Notes: generated by a model not told the origin, from the letters alone. A stretch of DNA of 64,000 nt from Mycolicibacterium porcinum (GCA_001942045.1 MSTD01000028.1:14105-78104), one strand, 5' to 3'; positions 19,389 through 28,126 are shown, counted from the first letter of the stretch. A program made the numbers and translations.

Positions 19389-19423
19389 CACGAGCGTGCG
19401 ACTGGTTCTGCCGCACGCTCGTG
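19389..19423 (-). terminator. 12-bp hairpin after the second Lys-Trp repeat gene
   Basis: CACGAGCGTGCG (19389-19400) and CGCACGCTCGTG (19412-19423) form a perfect stem with an 11-nt loop, 30 bp past the stop of the repeat gene at 19453. It separates that gene from the sulfonate operon promoter downstream. Confidence 0.75.
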
Positions 19424-19452
19424 AGTGAGGTTCACACCCTCCGGTGAGTGGG

Positions 19453-19824
19453 TCAGCCCAGGCCGGTCCACTTCTTCAGCATCTTGCCGGGGAAGCCGCC
19501 CCACTTCTCGGCGGTCTTGCCCGGGAACGTCGCCCACTTCTCGGCAGTCTTGCCCGGGAACGAGGTCCACTTCTCGGCGGTCTCGCCGGGGAAGTTCGTC
19601 CACTTCTCCACGATGGGGCTCTCGGGCAGATCCACCCCGCCGGTGAGCGCGCTCTTGGCGGCGTCGGTGACGGCATCGGTGACCGACGAATTCACGCGGT
19701 CACACGGCGAGCACCCGACGGTGCTGTTGCCCTTGGAATCGGCCGACGCCGGCGCGGACAGCGCCACCGCGGCGCCGATGGCCCCCGCGGCGAGCGTCGT
19801 GGCGATCAAACTCTTCTGCATCAT
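19453..19824 (-). CDS. Small secreted protein with 11-residue Lys-Trp repeats (copy 2)
   Basis: 123 residues, function unknown. MMQKSLIATTLAAGAIGAAV then LSAPASA is a signal peptide cleaved before DSKGN. The mature protein has a CxxC (GCSPCDR), then about 40 residues of ordinary sequence, then four near-identical 11-residue units: EKWTNFPGETA, EKWTSFPGKTA, EKWATFPGKTA, EKWGGFPGKML, and a final KKWTG. The units are more uniform than in copy 1 at 14862, which suggests recent expansion. Not a family I can name. It stands alone between terminators, on the far side of the sulfonate operon from copy 1. The start could be either of two adjacent ATGs (19824 or 19821). Confidence 0.75.
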   Translation of the reverse strand: MMQKSLIATTLAAGAIGAAVALSAPASADSKGNSTVGCSPCDRVNSSVTDAVTDAAKSALTGGVDLPESPIVEKWTNFPGETAEKWTSFPGKTAEKWATFPGKTAEKWGGFPGKMLKKWTGLG

Positions 19825-20204
19825 GGGTCCCCAACTGTCGTATCTGACGCCGCCGACGGCGACGACAATTTGACACGCTAGTCCCAGAACCCGGCTAACG
19901 CCGGGTCAAGCCAGGCACCCAACGGCGTTTGCTGTAGCTGGCGAGAGGCTGGACCACCCCGTGCCGGGTCCTGTCGTTCGCCGCCATCCGCGGCACCGCA
20001 ACCCAACACCGGGTAACCACCGGGTGAACAGGCGTCGGTCAGGCGTGTCTAACAGGCACTTCCCCCATATTCGAGAGGGCTGCCGGCACCGCTGCCCGCC
20101 CGCGACAATTCCGGGAAAACCGGTGGCACTTCGAGATCCAGGCTACGTCGCAGGCCCTGGATGATCTTGCTCACGTTTTGCTGGGAGGGGCTGACCATGA
20201 CCTC
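19825..20204. other. 380-bp intergenic region
   Basis: No supported gene. It includes the upstream region of the second repeat gene (GTTGGGGACCC before its ATG) and the downstream side of the F420-type oxidoreductase. Small structures: a 7-bp hairpin ACCCGGC/GCCGGGT around 19889-19907 and a short direct repeat (ACCGGGT, twice) near 20010-20030. A 67-codon open frame at 19961-20164 has proline/arginine-rich composition and no start signal; I do not call it. Confidence 0.5.
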
Positions 20205-21098
20205 TCAAGCGAAGACTTTCGCCACCTCGGCAACGCGACGCAGTTGGTCGATGTCCGAGCTGGTCGGGATCAGGTGCACCTCGTCGGTACCGATGTCCTC
20301 GAACTTGCCGAGCACATCGATCAACTCCTCTTCGGTGCCCGCCCACCCCGTCATGGGAGCCATCGCGTCGACATACTCGGCCGGGATCCAGTTCATGTAC
20401 CGGCGCAGGTGCCGGTGTACCTGGGCGCGGGCTTCTTCGGGCTTGCCGAGGGCGAACCAGAACGACGTCGCCAGGTGCGGCTTGGGTTTACCCGCCTCGG
20501 CCCAGGATGTCCGGGCGATGTCGAACAGCTCGGCCTGGCGGGCCAGATCCAGGTCCAGTGTCGTGCCGGCCACGCCGTCGGCCCAGACCGCGGCATCCCT
20601 GATGGTCTTGGGCCCGATGGAGCCGATCTGCAGCGGCGGCCCGCCGGCCTGTACCGGGGGCGGCCCCACCGGCAGCACCGATTCGGTGACCTTCTCCCCG
20701 GCCCAGACCCGCTTCATCACCGCGACCCGCTCGGCCATTCCCCGCCGGGTCTGAGACGCCGGGTCGGCGCCCACCGCGTGATAGTCCTCGTGCCGGCCAC
20801 CGACACCGATGCCCACGGTCAACCGCCCGCCGCTGAGCAGATCCCCGGTCGCCAGGCCTTTCGCCAGCATCACGGGGTCGTGCAGCTGCGGCACCACCAC
20901 CGTGGTCACCAGCCGCACCCGGTCGGTCCACGCCGCCAGAGCGCCCAGCAGGGTCAAACTGTCGGGGTTGTCGAAGGCGATCCGCTCGCCCCAGCACAGC
21001 GACGAGAAGGGACCTCCGTCGATGACGTGCGCCCAGGACCGCAGCGTCGTCGCATCCAATTGAGGTTCCATGACCGGCATCGTCATCCCCACGCGCAC
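20205..21098 (-). CDS. LLM-class F420-dependent oxidoreductase (putative)
   Basis: 297 residues; luciferase-like monooxygenase fold. MRVGMTMPVMEP at the start, RVRLVTTVVVPQLHDPVMLAKGLATGDLLSGGRLTVGIGVGGR in the middle and the phosphate-binding PLQIGSIGPKTIRDAAVWADG later are typical of mycobacterial F420 members rather than FMN enzymes. The substrate is unknown. Monocistronic by position; its promoter region is shared divergently with a VOC protein gene 38 bp away. Confidence 0.85.
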   Translation of the reverse strand: MRVGMTMPVMEPQLDATTLRSWAHVIDGGPFSSLCWGERIAFDNPDSLTLLGALAAWTDRVRLVTTVVVPQLHDPVMLAKGLATGDLLSGGRLTVGIGVGGRHEDYHAVGADPASQTRRGMAERVAVMKRVWAGEKVTESVLPVGPPPVQAGGPPLQIGSIGPKTIRDAAVWADGVAGTTLDLDLARQAELFDIARTSWAEAGKPKPHLATSFWFALGKPEEARAQVHRHLRRYMNWIPAEYVDAMAPMTGWAGTEEELIDVLGKFEDIGTDEVHLIPTSSDIDQLRRVAEVAKVFA

Positions 21099-21136
21099 GC
21101 ACGGATTCTGTCACGTCCAGGTGGCAGCATGAACCC

Positions 21137-21550
21137 ATGGCCATCACCACGTCTTCAGTCGCCCATGTGCGGCTCACGGTCACCGATATCGAACGGTCCC
21201 GGCAGTTCTACGAGAGCGTGTTCGGGTGGCCGGTTCTCATCGAGTTGCCGCAGGACGCCGGCCCGGACGTCCGCGCTCGTCTCAGCTTCCTGTGCGGCGG
21301 TGTCATCTACGACGCCGGCGCGACACTGATCGGCCTGCGCCCGGTCGGACACGACGCATTCGACGAGAATCGAACCGGGCTGGATCACTTGGCCTTCCGG
21401 CTCAAGAGCCTCGCGGAGCTGAATGACGCCGCGAGCCACCTCGACGACCTGGGCGTCCGGCATGAACCGGTCAAGGACATCGGGCCGTCCTACATCCTCG
21501 AGTTCCGCGATCCCGACAACATCGCGCTGGAGCTCACCGCACCGAAGTAG
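21137..21550 (+). CDS. VOC-superfamily (glyoxalase-like) protein
   Basis: 137 residues, one vicinal-oxygen-chelate domain made of two beta-alpha-beta-beta-beta units. The metal-ligand pattern is visible: H10 in SVAHVRLTVTD, the histidine in GLDHLAFRL and the glutamate in NIALELTAP. DIERSRQFYESVFGW is the usual first helix. Members include dioxygenases, isomerases and antibiotic-binding proteins, so function is open. Divergent from the F420-type oxidoreductase. Confidence 0.85.
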   Translation: MAITTSSVAHVRLTVTDIERSRQFYESVFGWPVLIELPQDAGPDVRARLSFLCGGVIYDAGATLIGLRPVGHDAFDENRTGLDHLAFRLKSLAELNDAASHLDDLGVRHEPVKDIGPSYILEFRDPDNIALELTAPK

Positions 21551-21628
21551 ACCCGGGGGATATCCCCCACCGGTATTCGGAGGAAAACGCTGTGTCGCCG
21601 GGCCGCACAAGTTCGTAGGTTGAAGGGC

Positions 21629-22939
21629 ATGGTCGCAATGAGCGAAACCGCCCTGCCCGCCCCCGCCGAACCGCGTCCGGAGTCCGCGGCGAAATCCCCC
21701 ACCATCGGCCTCGTCCCGACCGCCTCGATGATCACCGGTGCCGCCCTGGCGTTGGTGTGGTTCTGGATTCCGTTGTCCATCATGGTCATCGGGTTCTCCT
21801 CGATTCCGTCGGTGATCGGATTCGCGCTCGCCGCAGTCGTGTTCATCTACCTGATACGCGGCGTGGAGTGGGTCGAGCGGGCGCGCAGTGAGGCGGTGTT
21901 CGGCCTGGGCATCGCCATCCCGCCACGGCAGCTGTCGCCGCACTCCGGGTTCCAGGGCTGGGCCCACCAACTGTGGCTGGACATCAGCAGCACCCGGTTC
22001 TGGAAAGGCTTCTGCCACCACTACCTGCGGATGATCTACGACATGCTGGCCACCGGCCTCGCGTTCGCATTGCTCGCGTTCGCGTTCGTGGGCCCGGCCG
22101 CGTCCATCGCCATCCGGCAGAGCGATCAGGACGCCGGCCTGATCTTCGTCTCGCCACCGATCGCGTGGCTGCTGGCGATCGTCGCCGTGATCGCGGCGGT
22201 AGCCATCCTGATCTTCGCCCCGGCCGTGGACGCCGCAATCGACCGGTGGCTCTTGCCGCCATCGCCCACCGCCGCCCTGGAGTATCAGGTGAACGCGCTG
22301 GCCGATGCCCGGCAGGGCGCGGTGTCCTCAGCCCAGACCGAACGTCACCGCATCGAACGCGATCTGCACGACAGCGTGCAGCCCCGGTTGGTGTCCCTGG
22401 CGATGACGATCGGACTGGCCCAGACCAAGCTGGATTCGGATCCGCCTGCCGCCAAGGCGCTGATCGCCGAGGCCCACGATGATGCCAAGAGCGCACTGGT
22501 GGAACTGCGCAACGTGGTGCGCGGTATCGCCCCGACGATCCTGTCGGATCGAGGTCTGGACGCCGCACTGTCATCGGTCGTGCAACGGGCCGAGACCTCC
22601 GGAGTCCCAACCACATTGCACGTCGAGCTTCCGCGCCGGCTTCCCGAGGAAGTGGAGTCCGTCGCCTACTTCGTCGTCGCCGAGGCATTGACCAACATCG
22701 CCAAACACGCCGACGCCTCGCAGGCGGTCGTCACGGTGCGGTTGGATGAGACCGCGAACGTGCTGCACGTCTCGGTGTTCGACGACGGTAAGGGCGGCGC
22801 GATCATCGATGCCGGCGACAACGCCACCGGTCTGCGCGGGCTGGACGAGCGGGTACGTGCCGCGGGCGGGACCTTCGGGGTGTCCAGCCCCGCCACCGGC
22901 CCCACGATCGTCACGGCGGAGCTGCCATGCGCATCGTGA
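21629..22939 (+). CDS. Membrane sensor histidine kinase, NarL/LiaS type
   Basis: About 436 residues. The N-terminal half has several hydrophobic segments (roughly residues 30-80 and 135-200), arranged like the 'putative sensor' membrane domain. A HisKA_3 motif follows, ERHRIERDLHDSVQPRLVSLAM, with phospho-acceptor histidine near residue 247, then an HATPase domain (EALTNIAKHADASQ; DDGKGG; TGLRGLDERVRAAGG). The start may be the ATG at 21629 or 21638. The last 13 nt overlap the response-regulator gene. It senses an unknown membrane or envelope signal. The membrane-anchored protein at 23604 is a likely target. Confidence 0.9.
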   Translation: MVAMSETALPAPAEPRPESAAKSPTIGLVPTASMITGAALALVWFWIPLSIMVIGFSSIPSVIGFALAAVVFIYLIRGVEWVERARSEAVFGLGIAIPPRQLSPHSGFQGWAHQLWLDISSTRFWKGFCHHYLRMIYDMLATGLAFALLAFAFVGPAASIAIRQSDQDAGLIFVSPPIAWLLAIVAVIAAVAILIFAPAVDAAIDRWLLPPSPTAALEYQVNALADARQGAVSSAQTERHRIERDLHDSVQPRLVSLAMTIGLAQTKLDSDPPAAKALIAEAHDDAKSALVELRNVVRGIAPTILSDRGLDAALSSVVQRAETSGVPTTLHVELPRRLPEEVESVAYFVVAEALTNIAKHADASQAVVTVRLDETANVLHVSVFDDGKGGAIIDAGDNATGLRGLDERVRAAGGTFGVSSPATGPTIVTAELPCAS

Positions 22940-23571
22940 TCGCCGAAGACTCGGCATTGCTGCGGGCCGGAATCGAACGGATCCTCGCCGACGCCGGACA
23001 TGAGGTGGTCGCCGGCGTGCCCGACGCCACGAACCTGCTGCGCCTGGTCAACGAGCATCACCCCGACCTGGCCATCCTGGATGTCCGGATGCCGCCGACC
23101 TTCACCGACGAGGGCATCCGGGCGGCGGCACTGCTCCGCAGCCAGAACCCCGAGTCCCCCGTCCTGGTGCTGTCCCACTACGTCGAAGAGCGCTACGCGG
23201 CTGACCTGATCGCCTCGGACACAAGAGGTTTCGGCTATCTACTGAAGGATCGAGTGGCCGACGTGCCGGCCTTCCTCGACGCCGTGGCCGTGGTGGGCGG
23301 CGGAGGCACGGTGCTCGATCCCGAGGTGGTGTCACAGATCTTGGTACGTTCGGCCCGCCACAGCGCCCTCGACCAGCTGACCCCGCGCGAACGTGATGTC
23401 CTGCAGCTGATGGCTGAGGGAAAGACCAACTCGGCCATCGCCGCCGCACTGCACATCTCAGTCGGCTCGGCTGAGAAACACATCGCGTCGATCTTCGCGA
23501 AATTCGACCTCGCTCCCGACGAGAGCGAGAACCGCCGTGTCCTGGCGGTGCTGCGTTATCTCGAGACCTAA
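22927..23571 (+). CDS. NarL/LuxR-type response regulator
   Basis: 214 residues. The receiver domain has acceptor D52 in LAILDVRMPPTFTDEG, acidic pocket IAEDSA and the late lysine in GYLLKDRVAD. The C-terminal LuxR helix-turn-helix covers about residues 145-205 (LTPRERDVLQLMAEGKTNSAIAAALHIS). Its gene overlaps the kinase gene by 13 nt, so they form a pair. The form resembles LiaR/NarL regulators of envelope or redox responses. Confidence 0.93.
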   Translation: MRIVIAEDSALLRAGIERILADAGHEVVAGVPDATNLLRLVNEHHPDLAILDVRMPPTFTDEGIRAAALLRSQNPESPVLVLSHYVEERYAADLIASDTRGFGYLLKDRVADVPAFLDAVAVVGGGGTVLDPEVVSQILVRSARHSALDQLTPRERDVLQLMAEGKTNSAIAAALHISVGSAEKHIASIFAKFDLAPDESENRRVLAVLRYLET

Positions 23572-23603
23572 GCCGAACATCCTCACCGGGAAGGAATTTC
23601 ATC

Positions 23604-24488
23604 GTGACCACGATCGCCCCTCCGCCGCCGGTCAATCCACCACCTCAGTTGAACCCCGGTGGGCGCACCACATTCCGTCTAGTCCTCGTCGCCGCGGCGA
23701 CACTGCTGGTCGCCGGCACCGTGGCCGCGCTCGGTGTGGCGGCCTGGGCGGTGAGCACCGTCCGGGTCGTCACCGACCGCCAGGGACTGCCCGCCACGAT
23801 GCGGTCGCTGGTGATCGACACGGCACAGATCCCGGTCGCGATCCGCATCACCGCGGACCGCGAAACACGGGACGCCACCGCGGATCTGCGTCTGGTGAAC
23901 ACCTCTCACAGCGGCGCACACCGACTGCAGGTCACCACCGACGGCGACGAGACCCGGATCGCCATCGCAGGCAATCCTTCCCGCATGCTGGCCTGGGCCC
24001 GCGGTGGCGAGATCACGATCGCGGTGCCGCCCGAGCAGGCCCGGCGCCTGACAGTGCGCACCCAGCAGCAGCTCGGCACGGTGATTGCCCAGGCCGACGT
24101 GGATCAGCTGATCGCCCGCGTCACCGATGGGGCGATCATCCTGCGCGGCACCGCCCGCCGCGTCGAGGCCCATGCCGTGGACGGCGAGATCGTCTCGCGT
24201 GATCCGATCGCGGTCACCGAGGAGTTCAGCGCTACAACGTCCGACGGGGATATCGCCGTCGACTTCCGTGACTCCGCGCCGCGGCGCGTCAATGCGGTGA
24301 GCCGCAACGGCGACGTGGTGATCGGGCTGCCGGAGCAGGGACCGTATCTCGTGCACGCACAATCCGGGGCATCTACTGCGGTACGCGTGGACGAGACCAC
24401 CGACCCGAAGGTCGCGGCGGCCGAGATCACGGTGCGCTCCGACGACGGCAACGTGGTCCTGGAGCGGCTGGGTCCGGGCCAGGGCTAA
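23604..24488 (+). CDS. Membrane-anchored DUF4097-like adhesin-fold protein
   Basis: 294 residues from a GTG preceded by GGGAAGGAA. A proline-rich cytoplasmic tip, one transmembrane helix (about residues 27-50), then an extracellular domain of short beta-strand repeats with recurring Asp-Gly-(Asp/Glu/Asn)-hydrophobic turns: VTDGAIIL, VDGEIV, SDGDIAVD, RNGDVVIG, DDGNVVLE. This is the pattern of DUF4097/putative adhesin right-handed beta-helices, which often sit beside LiaRS-like systems. It lies 32 nt after the response-regulator gene, so it is likely part of that operon. Role unknown. Its stop overlaps the convergent nitronate monooxygenase stop. Confidence 0.75.
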   Translation: MTTIAPPPPVNPPPQLNPGGRTTFRLVLVAAATLLVAGTVAALGVAAWAVSTVRVVTDRQGLPATMRSLVIDTAQIPVAIRITADRETRDATADLRLVNTSHSGAHRLQVTTDGDETRIAIAGNPSRMLAWARGGEITIAVPPEQARRLTVRTQQQLGTVIAQADVDQLIARVTDGAIILRGTARRVEAHAVDGEIVSRDPIAVTEEFSATTSDGDIAVDFRDSAPRRVNAVSRNGDVVIGLPEQGPYLVHAQSGASTAVRVDETTDPKVAAAEITVRSDDGNVVLERLGPGQG

Positions 24489-25510
24489 GCCGGGGCCACC
24501 CGGTCGAAGATCTCGGCCACCGACCCGGCCCGGGCCTCACGCCATCCGGTTCCGGCCCATACGTTGGTGGCCTGCGGATCGCCTGCGGCCACCGACGCCT
24601 TGCGCACCGGACTGGTCAGGTAATGGATCTCGGGGTAGCCCAGCGGGGCCTGCCCATCGTGCTCGACGATGAAGCGGTTGCGCAAGCCGCGCGCATACCG
24701 GCCGGAAAATGCCCGGGTGACAACGGTTTCGGTGAACTCGGGACTTTGCAGGGCAGCCCGGTGCACCGGGCTGCTGCCGGCTTCGTCAGCGAGCAGGAAC
24801 GCGGTGCCGAGTTGGGCGGCCACCGCACCGGCGGCCAGCACGCCCGCCACATCGTCGGCGCTGACCAGTCCGCCCGCCGCGATGACCGGGACGTCCACCG
24901 CTGCCAGCACGTCGGCCAGCAGCTGGTCCAGTGATTGCGACGCGGGTGAGGCGGCCGGGTCGAACGTGCCGCGGTGCCCACCGGCGGCAGGCCCCTGCAC
25001 GGCGAGGGCGTCGACCCCGCGGCCTACCGCCAGCCAGGCTTCGTCCAACGTCGTCACCGTCCCGACGGTGGTGATGCCCGCACCGCGCAACCGATCGATC
25101 TCCGTCACGTCAGGCAAGCCGAAGGTGAACGAGACCACGTCGGGGCGCAGGTCGAACACGAGATCCAGTTTCGCGGCCCAGGCGTCGTCGTCATAGCGCG
25201 GAGCGCCCAGATCCACCCCGTAGCGCTGTGCCTCACCGGCCAAATCGGCGGCATAGGCCTGGATCTGCTCGGGCGTACCCGCACTGGGTTGCGGGGCAAA
25301 CAGATTCACCCCGAGTGCCTCGGTGGTCAAACCGCGTGCGGCGGTGAACCTTTCGGCCAGCGCGTCCGTGGTCAGATATCCGGCAGCCAGGAACCCCAGA
25401 CCACCGGCGTTGCTGCCCGCCGCGGCCAGCTCCGGAGTGGAGGGGCCACCGGCCATCGGCGCCACGATCACCGGGCGTCGCAGCCCCCGAACATCGAATG
25501 GACCCATCAC
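24485..25510 (-). CDS. Nitronate monooxygenase
   Basis: 341 residues, FMN-binding TIM barrel. It oxidises alkyl nitronates such as the toxin propionate-3-nitronate. Motifs: IVAPMAGGPSTPELAAAGSNAGGLGFLAAGY at the N-terminus, QGPAAGGHRGTF with the catalytic histidine, and the FMN phosphate site VIAAGGLVSADDVAGVLAAGAVAAQLGTAF. The ATG overlaps the stop of the upstream GNAT gene (ATGA), so the two are co-translated. Enoyl-reductase (FabK-like) function is the main alternative; HRGTF favours nitronate oxidation. Confidence 0.88.
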   Translation of the reverse strand: MMGPFDVRGLRRPVIVAPMAGGPSTPELAAAGSNAGGLGFLAAGYLTTDALAERFTAARGLTTEALGVNLFAPQPSAGTPEQIQAYAADLAGEAQRYGVDLGAPRYDDDAWAAKLDLVFDLRPDVVSFTFGLPDVTEIDRLRGAGITTVGTVTTLDEAWLAVGRGVDALAVQGPAAGGHRGTFDPAASPASQSLDQLLADVLAAVDVPVIAAGGLVSADDVAGVLAAGAVAAQLGTAFLLADEAGSSPVHRAALQSPEFTETVVTRAFSGRYARGLRNRFIVEHDGQAPLGYPEIHYLTSPVRKASVAAGDPQATNVWAGTGWREARAGSVAEIFDRVAPA

Positions 25511-26031
25511 CGCACCGCCTTCCCGAACAGCAGCACATCCTGCGGTTCATCACTGATATTGGGAAACATCGCGTAGCGTGCCAGCCTTCCCTCCAGTGAC
25601 AGACCGCACCGCCGCAGCACCCCGGCCGAGCCGGCATTGTCGACGTGGCAGTACGCCGCGACCCGGTACACCGTGGGATCTAGCGCTACGTCGGCCAGCA
25701 TCAACGAAACCGCCTCCGACATCAGGCCTCTCCCCCACCATTTCCGGGCCAGGCAGTAACCCAGCTCCACCGCGTAGGGTTGCGGGCGGCGGCGCGCGCA
25801 CAGGCCGGCCACTTCACCGTCGGCTTCGATGAGCCAGGTCTGCTCGTCACCGACGTTGAACAGCGATGTGATGACGCGACGGGTTTCGGCCACCCCGGAA
25901 TGCGGCCGCCAGGACAGATACCGCGTCACCTCGGGATCGGAGGCGATCCGGGTGTACAGCACTTCGGCGTCCTCGACGACCGGTGGCCGCAGCCGCACCT
26001 GTGGCCCGGCCAGAATCTGGGTGTGGGGCAT
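25507..26031 (-). CDS. GNAT acetyltransferase, RimJ/RimL type
   Basis: 174 residues from MPHTQILAGPQVRLRPPVVEDAEVL. One GNAT fold: ELGYCLARKWWGRGLMSEAVSLML carries the acetyl-CoA pyrophosphate loop (R-x-x-W-G-R-G), and VDNAGSAGVLRRCGLSLEGRL is the usual C-terminal N-x-x-S-x-x-V-L-x-x-x-G motif. It probably acetylates a protein N-terminus or a small molecule; the target is unknown. Coupled to the nitronate monooxygenase gene by a 4-nt overlap, and divergent from a VOC gene. Confidence 0.88.
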   Translation of the reverse strand: MPHTQILAGPQVRLRPPVVEDAEVLYTRIASDPEVTRYLSWRPHSGVAETRRVITSLFNVGDEQTWLIEADGEVAGLCARRRPQPYAVELGYCLARKWWGRGLMSEAVSLMLADVALDPTVYRVAAYCHVDNAGSAGVLRRCGLSLEGRLARYAMFPNISDEPQDVLLFGKAVR

Positions 26032-26085
26032 GGTCCCATCCTGCACCGTTGCCGGTCCCACCCGTCCAGCGGTTTACTGGACTGA

Positions 26086-26469
26086 ATGGCAATCACCTTC
26101 AATCACACCATCGTGGCCGCCAAGGATCGGCAGGCCTCAGCTGAGTTCTTCACCGAGTTGTTCGGCCTGCCCGCCCCGCAGGAATTCGGGCCTTTTCTGG
26201 CTGTGACGCTGAATCACGGCGTGAGCCTGGACTACGCCCAGGTCGGTGCGGACGAGGAAGTCCGGCCGCAGCACTACGCGTTCCTGGTCTCCGAGGACGA
26301 GTTCGATTCGATCTACGGCAAGATCCGCGACCGCGGTATGCCGCACTGGGCGGACCCCCACGGTCAGCACCCGGGCGAGATCAACCACAACGACGGCGGC
26401 CGCGGGGTGTACTTCTTCGATCCGTCCGGGCACGGACTGGAGATCATCACCCGTCCCTACGGCGGCTGA
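26086..26469 (+). CDS. VOC-superfamily (glyoxalase-like) protein
   Basis: 127 residues with the paired-repeat VOC fold. First strand FNHTIVAAKDRQASAEFFTELFGLP, central QHYAFLVSEDEFDSIYGKI, and the C-terminal GGRGVYFFDPSGHGLEIITRPYG that gives the usual metal-ligand glutamate. H7, H65 and the late glutamate are candidate ligands. Function unknown; a small-molecule lyase or dioxygenase is possible. It ends 7 nt before the convergent Rrf2 gene and is divergent from the GNAT gene. Confidence 0.85.
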   Translation: MAITFNHTIVAAKDRQASAEFFTELFGLPAPQEFGPFLAVTLNHGVSLDYAQVGADEEVRPQHYAFLVSEDEFDSIYGKIRDRGMPHWADPHGQHPGEINHNDGGRGVYFFDPSGHGLEIITRPYGG

Positions 26470-26476
26470 CCACACC

Positions 26477-26947
26477 TCAGCGGTGACCGCGCTCGTGTTC
26501 CTGATCGCGGTAGGCGTTGGCCAGCTTGTCGACGTGTCCAGGCAGTGAGCCGGCCGCCACGTCGGCCAGGCTGGTCTCCTCGAGCACCGAGCGCATGCTT
26601 GCCCGCAGCGCCCGCCAGACGTCGGTCAGCGCCGCCGTCGGGCCGGAGTACGGCAGGTCGCCCAGCCCGATGTCACGCACACTCGCCAGCGGTCCGTCGA
26701 TGCAGCGCAGCACGTCGGCGATGCTGATCTCAGCCGCTGGACGGGCCAGCTCGTAACCGCCGTCGCGCCCTCGATGGCTGCGGACGAGTCGATCGGTCCG
26801 CAGCGCGGTGAGGATGTCGACGAGGAACTGCGCCGGAATGCCCTGCGCCTTGGCCAGGTCATCGGTTTTGACCAGCTCGCCGTCTTCGATGGTGGCGAGC
26901 TGGACCATGGCTCGGACGGCATACTCCGCCTTCGCCGACATCCGCAT
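26477..26947 (-). CDS. Rrf2-family transcriptional regulator
   Basis: 156 residues from [19 protein letters not shown]. Winged helix: [42 protein letters not shown]. The three cysteines that bind the Fe-S cluster in IscR or NsrR are absent (a single Cys in VLRCIDGPL), so it resembles the cluster-free CymR-like members, several of which sense sulfur status. From memory M. tuberculosis Rv1287, beside cysNC, is the orthologue. Here cysDNC is a few genes away. The start is chosen at the usual Rrf2 N-terminus; longer readings add unrelated sequence. Confidence 0.9.
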   Translation of the reverse strand: MRMSAKAEYAVRAMVQLATIEDGELVKTDDLAKAQGIPAQFLVDILTALRTDRLVRSHRGRDGGYELARPAAEISIADVLRCIDGPLASVRDIGLGDLPYSGPTAALTDVWRALRASMRSVLEETSLADVAAGSLPGHVDKLANAYRDQEHERGHR

Positions 26948-27072
26948 GCTCTCAGATTGTGCCAGGCCCGTCATGGACCGTACCGAAATGGTGAGCGGCG
27001 CGCCTGGCTGCAGCCTGTCCGCGGCCCTCACCTCCGCCGGGGCTCACCCTTGCAGTGTGCAATGCTCATCTC

Positions 27073-28110
27073 GTGACGTGCCCGATTCCCTGGCGCCGCT
27101 TGACGATCAGCCTCGGCTTGGTCATCGTCGCAGCGGTCCTGAGCGCTTGCCACGTGATCCCGCCCGATCGCAGTGCCGATGTCGCGCGCCTGGCTCGACT
27201 GTTGGGCGAGATGCCCGGCGTGCAGTCGGTCACCCACACCGTGACCAACAGCCCGGCCCGGGGCGTGGTGCGCTTCGCCATCGATGTCCAGGCGGACTCC
27301 GGGATCACCGAAAACCAACTCGCCGCCGTGGTATCCCGCTACCTGCAGGACCTCACGATGGTCAACTACACCGGGTACCACACTGAGCTGACCGCACACC
27401 AGGGCTGGAATGTCTTCGCCGTCGACGGTGGCCGGCAACCGATCGCCAACGATCAGCAGATCATCAGCCAGGCCCGCGACTGGGTCGCGATGCGCCGCGA
27501 ATTACCCACGGCCACAGTGCGTTTACGCGCCACCGTGACCCACCCACAAGGCGAGATCCCGATGCAGGAATGGGGGCATGCCGATGTCGGTTCCATCCGG
27601 CTGGCTGATAGCTCCGATTACCGGGACGTGGCCACCACCGTCACCACGCTGGCCGGCAAGTTCCCCGGACTCGCCAACCTGACTTGGACGATCAGTGCTG
27701 GCGATGATCACCCCGCTGAAATCAAGAGCACCCGCCGGTTCCCGACAACCAGCGAGCTCGATATCTGGAGTCGGCTCAATGCCGACCAAACCATTCCGCA
27801 TATCAACAAGCTCACGATCAACGGCCACGTACCGGCACCGGTTTGGCTTGCCGAGCAGACCCGCTCCCACGACCCGGCCGACGCGGTCACCCTCGCGCAG
27901 CGGCATCTACCCCTCGTGGCCGCGCTCGCCGCGCCGACGCTCTACACCGCCAGCGATCAGATCCAGGGTCACATCACGGGCAACGGGCAAGCCACCGGCG
28001 CCATCGCCATCACCATCGGCGGGTGCAAGGCGCGCGACCTGCTCGTCTACCAGCCACCGGCGGCCGAGCAGGCGCTGATGAACAAGTACGAGACCTGCAG
28101 GCACCCGTAG
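27073..28110 (+). CDS. Putative lipoprotein of unknown function
   Basis: 345 residues from a GTG at 27073 (a GTG at 27055 is also in frame). The basic N-terminus PWRRLTISLG, a hydrophobic run and LSAC at about residues 22-25 make a lipobox, so the product is probably anchored outside the membrane. The rest has no motif I can name: two alpha/beta-like stretches (MPGVQSVTHTVTNSPARG; LPTATVRLRATVTHPQGE) and two late cysteines (GGCKARD, YETCRHP) that may pair. Divergent from the Rrf2 regulator with a gap of about 125 bp, so possibly under its control. Confidence 0.65.
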   Translation: MTCPIPWRRLTISLGLVIVAAVLSACHVIPPDRSADVARLARLLGEMPGVQSVTHTVTNSPARGVVRFAIDVQADSGITENQLAAVVSRYLQDLTMVNYTGYHTELTAHQGWNVFAVDGGRQPIANDQQIISQARDWVAMRRELPTATVRLRATVTHPQGEIPMQEWGHADVGSIRLADSSDYRDVATTVTTLAGKFPGLANLTWTISAGDDHPAEIKSTRRFPTTSELDIWSRLNADQTIPHINKLTINGHVPAPVWLAEQTRSHDPADAVTLAQRHLPLVAALAAPTLYTASDQIQGHITGNGQATGAIAITIGGCKARDLLVYQPPAAEQALMNKYETCRHP

Positions 28111-28126
28111 CGGCGGTTAGTTCTCG

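Noticed and set aside
19453..19650. Repeated DNA units considered as a CRISPR array
   Set aside because: The 33-bp periodicity is in frame, contiguous and encodes the Lys-Trp units; there are no spacers.
19961..20164. 67-codon frame in the 380-bp intergenic region
   Set aside because: Arg/Pro/His-rich, no start signal, no recognisable feature.
26477..26947. Rrf2 protein considered as an Fe-S sensor (IscR/NsrR)
   Set aside because: Only one cysteine is present, so a three-cysteine cluster site cannot form.
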